DNA from: Dyella silvae
GTDB lineage: Bacteria > Pseudomonadota > Gammaproteobacteria > Xanthomonadales > Rhodanobacteraceae
Length of the DNA stretch: 64,000 nucleotides
Direction: 5' to 3'
NCBI RefSeq assembly: GCF_026421305.1
Contig: NZ_JAPJBQ010000002.1
Span: forward strand, 682,001-746,000
How positions within the stretch are numbered: position 1 is the first letter of the stretch; every line of letters starts with the position of its first letter. The notes beneath the pieces were generated by a model. It saw only the letters and a program-made list of their open reading frames with translations, was not told where the DNA came from and did not search any database. Made by a program: the position numbers and the translations under genes. This document shows, piece after piece, positions 61,998 through 64,000 of the stretch.

Positions 61998-63107
61998 ATG
62001 GCGAAAACTACGCGTAGTGCGACAGCCACCAAGCCGCAGAAGGGAAAGCCTGCCGGCAAGGTGAAGGACGTCAAAGCCGGCAAGAAGACGGCCGCCACAG
62101 GGCGGGCGGCGAAAGCGGTGACCTCCAAGGCGGCCCCGGCCAAGAAGCCGGTCGCCAAGAAAGTCGCCTCCAAGAAGGCTGTAGCAAAGAAGCCGGTCGC
62201 CAAAAAGGCTGCGCCAGCCCCCGCCAAGGCGGCTCCTGCCAAGCACGTTGTAGCCAAGAAAGCCGCTCCCAAGCCACAGGCCAAGAAGGCCGCGCCGGTC
62301 AAGAAGCCGGTGGTTGTAAAGAAAGAGGTAAAGCCGGTCGCCAAGAAAGTGACCGCGCCTGCCAAGAAACAGCCGCCCAAGGTCGTAGCCAAGCCGGTCG
62401 CCGTACCGGAAAAGGCCCCTAAGGCGGCGCCGGCCAAGCCGGTAGCCAAGGCCGTTCCCGCCAAGCAGCCTGCCGCTGCCCGGCAGGTGACGCCGGCACC
62501 GGTTAAGGCGGCATCCATCCCCGCCGCGCCGTCCAAGCCGGCCTCTTCGCCCCTCTCGGGCAAGGTGGCCAGCGCAACGGCTCGTCATACCCCTCTCAAA
62601 ACACAGAAAGCCCAGCAGTCCTCGATGAATAAATCTGCAACTCTCGACAATGGCATCACCCGCGAAGATGGCCGCTATGCGCTGCCTTCGACGACGCTGA
62701 TCGACCTGCCCAAGGGTTACCGCCCCTCGAATAACGAGGAGTACATGAACCCCAAGCACCTCGCCTACTTCCGCAACAAGTTGCGTGAGTGGCGCGAACA
62801 GCTCGTGGAAGAGTCGCGCCAGACGATGGAGAACCTGCGTGACGAGGTGCGTGACGTGGGCGACGAGGCCGAACGCGCCACCCGCGAAACGGAAAACTCG
62901 CTGGAACTGCGTACCCGCGATCGCTACCGCAAGCTGATTTCCAAGATCGACAAGGCATTGCGTCGCATCGAAGAAGGCCGCTACGGCTACTGCGAAGAGA
63001 CCGACGAGGAAATTGGCCTGGAGCGTCTCGACGCCCGTCCGATCGCCACGCTGTCGCTCGATGCGCAGGAGCGTCGCGAGCACCTGCAGAAGCAGATGGG
63101 CGACTGA
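61998..63107 (+). CDS. dksA: DksA RNA polymerase-binding factor with long basic N-terminal extension
   Basis: 369 aa. Residues about 240-369 are DksA: YRPSNNEEYMNPKHLAYFRN, the coiled coil with the DEVRDVGDEADRA-like DEVRDVGDEAERATRE tip, and GYCEETDEEIGLERLDARP. Only one zinc-finger Cys remains (CxxT...LxxD), so zinc is not expected. Residues 1-215 are a Lys/Ala/Pro-rich tail like eukaryotic H1 or Xanthomonad DksA. It binds the RNAP secondary channel and, with ppGpp, represses rRNA promoters. GAAGGGA precedes the ATG. Confidence 0.93.
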   Translation: MAKTTRSATATKPQKGKPAGKVKDVKAGKKTAATGRAAKAVTSKAAPAKKPVAKKVASKKAVAKKPVAKKAAPAPAKAAPAKHVVAKKAAPKPQAKKAAPVKKPVVVKKEVKPVAKKVTAPAKKQPPKVVAKPVAVPEKAPKAAPAKPVAKAVPAKQPAAARQVTPAPVKAASIPAAPSKPASSPLSGKVASATARHTPLKTQKAQQSSMNKSATLDNGITREDGRYALPSTTLIDLPKGYRPSNNEEYMNPKHLAYFRNKLREWREQLVEESRQTMENLRDEVRDVGDEAERATRETENSLELRTRDRYRKLISKIDKALRRIEEGRYGYCEETDEEIGLERLDARPIATLSLDAQERREHLQKQMGD

Positions 63108-63134
63108 GGTCGCTCGTTTAGCGCCGAAGAGATG

Positions 63135-63168
63135 AACAAAGCCCCGCTTCAGGCGGGGCTTTGTTTTT
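63135..63168 (+). terminator. Intrinsic terminator of dksA
   Basis: AACAAAGCCCCGC (63135-63147), loop TTCAG, GCGGGGCTTTGTT (63153-63165), then further T residues. Perfect 13-bp stem. Confidence 0.95.
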
Positions 63169-63172
63169 AGTA

Positions 63173-63255
63173 GTGGGTGAAGAGAAGTGAGGAGTGAGAG
63201 AAAGCACGCCTCGTACAGCTTTCTCTACGTTGCTCACTTCTATTGACTCACTCCC
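63173..63255. repeat. GTGAGTGAAGAG-type dispersed inverted repeat, copy 4
   Basis: Left arm 63173-63200 differs at one base in 28 from the complement of the copy 1 right arm; right arm 63223-63255 is diverged. The right arm supplies the last codons (GVSQ) and TAG of sufE. Confidence 0.75.
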
Positions 63256-63680
63256 AGGCTTGCTGCCGCGTATGCCTTGATCTTCGCCAGCATCGCAGCA
63301 AGGCCGTTCGAACGTGTTGGCGACAGGTGCTTGGCCAGGCCAATGGCCTCGATGAAACTGGGCTCGGTGGCGATGATGGCGCGCGCGGAGTGACCGGAGT
63401 ACACGCGCAGTACCAAGGCAATCAGGCCCGAAACGATCGCCGAATCGCTGGTGGCCTGGAAGTGCATCTGCTCGGCATTGCCGCTGGGTACCAGCCATAC
63501 CATCGATTGGCAGCCGTGCACGCGGTAATCCTCCGTTTTCAAATCTTCGGGGAAATCCGGCAGCTGCTTACCAAGGTCGATCAGGTACTGATAGCGCTCA
63601 GTCCAGTCGCCAAAGAAGGCGAACTCGTCGACGATGTCTTGCTGCGCCTGCGCGGCGCTGGATGTGGCGATGGCATTCAT
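63240..63680 (-). CDS. sufE: Cysteine desulfuration protein SufE
   Basis: 146 aa from ATG 63680 (MNAIATSSAA). It accepts persulfide from SufS. The accepting Cys is in DYRVHGCQSMVWL near residue 57; FEFFGDW-like FAFFGDWTERYQYLIDLGK and HLSPTRSNGLAAML are conserved. The last codons come from a dispersed repeat. No other suf genes are in view; cysS lies upstream on the same strand. Confidence 0.92.
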   Translation of the reverse strand: MNAIATSSAAQAQQDIVDEFAFFGDWTERYQYLIDLGKQLPDFPEDLKTEDYRVHGCQSMVWLVPSGNAEQMHFQATSDSAIVSGLIALVLRVYSGHSARAIIATEPSFIEAIGLAKHLSPTRSNGLAAMLAKIKAYAAASLGVSQ

Positions 63681-63719
63681 GCTGCGTATTATCGCGCGTT
63701 TGGGCGCCCGCCGCTTTTT

Positions 63720-63766
63720 CGCCCTCTCCCCAAAGGGGAGAGGGCTGGGGAGAGGGGTGGGTGCTC
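63720..63766. repeat. CCCTCTCCCC-type palindromic repeat, copy 4
   Basis: CCCTCTCCCC, loop AAA, GGGGAGAGGG, then CTGGGGAGAGGGG. It lies between sufE and cysS, both on the minus strand. Confidence 0.8.
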
Positions 63767-63808
63767 GCGGTAGGGTTGAGCTTGATCGGCAGCTTGCGCT
63801 TCTGCAGC

Positions 63809-64000
63809 TCAACCCTTCACCACGCTCCAGCGCGTACCTTGGGCGCCATCTTCAATCGCAATGCCCATCGCCGTGAGTTCTTCGCGAATGGCATCAGCGC
63901 GCTTGAAGTCTTTTGCGGCGCGAGCGGCGCGGCGTTCTTCCAGCAGTGCCTCGATGCGTGCCTCGTCAATCTCAGCGGCACCGCTGGCGTGCTTGAACCA
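63809..64000 (-). CDS. cysS: Cysteinyl-tRNA synthetase, C-terminal end (partial)
   Basis: 63 codons of the minus-strand frame end at a TGA at 63811-63809. The residues AKDFKRADAIREELTAMGI followed by EDGAQGTRWSVV are the highly characteristic C-terminus of CysS. The rest lies beyond the window edge. The visible part includes an Ala/Glu/Arg-rich helix preceding this motif. Confidence 0.92.
   Translation of the reverse strand, partial: WFKHASGAAEIDEARIEALLEERRAARAAKDFKRADAIREELTAMGIAIEDGAQGTRWSVVKG

Noticed and set aside
61617-63083. 488-codon minus-strand open frame antisense to dksA
   Set aside because: Only its last 86 codons are real (yidD). The rest is Gly/Leu/Arg-rich antisense of the Lys/Ala/Pro repeats of dksA.

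Overview
The window is chromosomal DNA of a high-GC gammaproteobacterium. Protein character, gene order and intergenic repeats fit the Xanthomonadales, most likely Rhodanobacteraceae (Dyella/Luteibacter/Rhodanobacter-like). Supporting signs are a FimX-type c-di-GMP protein, a DksA with a long Lys/Ala/Pro tail and a degenerate zinc finger, FolE2, a 2-Cys OhrR, an AMSDH-type aldehyde dehydrogenase, and the XAC-type repeats. No phage, integrase, insertion-sequence transposase, CRISPR array, tRNA or rRNA was found. This is mostly core genome with small accessory insertions and many non-coding repeats.

Layout. 1-3.4 kb: rlmH, a GNAT gene, a succinate/acetate CoA-transferase and maf. 3.5-8 kb: a CPBP protease, a TerC-CBS-CorC fusion, a MAPEG protein, a YpfJ-type metallopeptidase and a YkgJ protein. 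8-10.8 kb: an ECF sigma/anti-sigma pair divergent from a Tat-type metallophosphoesterase and a cupredoxin; both promoters carry the same GGAATA-N17-GTA pattern. 10.8-21 kb: DODA dioxygenase, deaD, an SDR, a 292-bp three-armed inverted-repeat element, fghA, a RimJ-like gene, a pilin-like gene, rhlE, a methyltransferase, an SHS-type MFS transporter and a SlyD-like FKBP. 21-22.2 kb: an ~880-bp nested-palindromic non-coding element. 22.3-29.5 kb: ohrR-ohr with operator, an NlpC/P60 lipoprotein, a secreted ChaN/Tiki-like protein, a DadA-like oxidoreductase, gor and hutG. 29.6-35.7 kb: a minus-strand run asnS, MalM-like, a membrane protein, SDR, aminomuconic-semialdehyde dehydrogenase, beta-carbonic anhydrase and RidA. 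The last three and the SDR look like the lower part of 3-hydroxyanthranilate/kynurenine catabolism.

35.8-42.7 kb: A-type Fe-S carrier, rpsF-rpsR-rplI, dnaB, a small lipoprotein, alr, a DUF3079 protein and radA. 42.7-48.8 kb: ypjD-purU-gst on minus; ffh, rpsP-rimM-trmD-rplS on plus. 48.8-49.7 kb: a second copy of the nested-palindromic element. 49.8-57.8 kb: fimX, epmB divergent from efp, and the overlapping run mtaD-yciI-ubiG-gph/mupP-squalene-synthase-like. 57.9-64 kb: folE2, a YbaY-type lipoprotein, an M23 peptidase whose signal peptide is interrupted by an in-frame UGA, pyrC-yidD, dksA, sufE and the 3' end of cysS.

The most unusual structures are the 292-bp three-armed element at 14523-14814 (with a 31-bp relic at 33019), the UGA-interrupted M23 signal peptide at 60252, a Shine-Dalgarno/UUCG-hairpin/AUG arrangement before the TerC gene, the matched divergent ECF promoters, and a repeat family that forms the 3' ends of neighbouring genes. 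Start codons were adjusted where a Shine-Dalgarno sequence, family length or operon overlap favoured an internal start. All functional calls are from reading the sequence; no database search was run.
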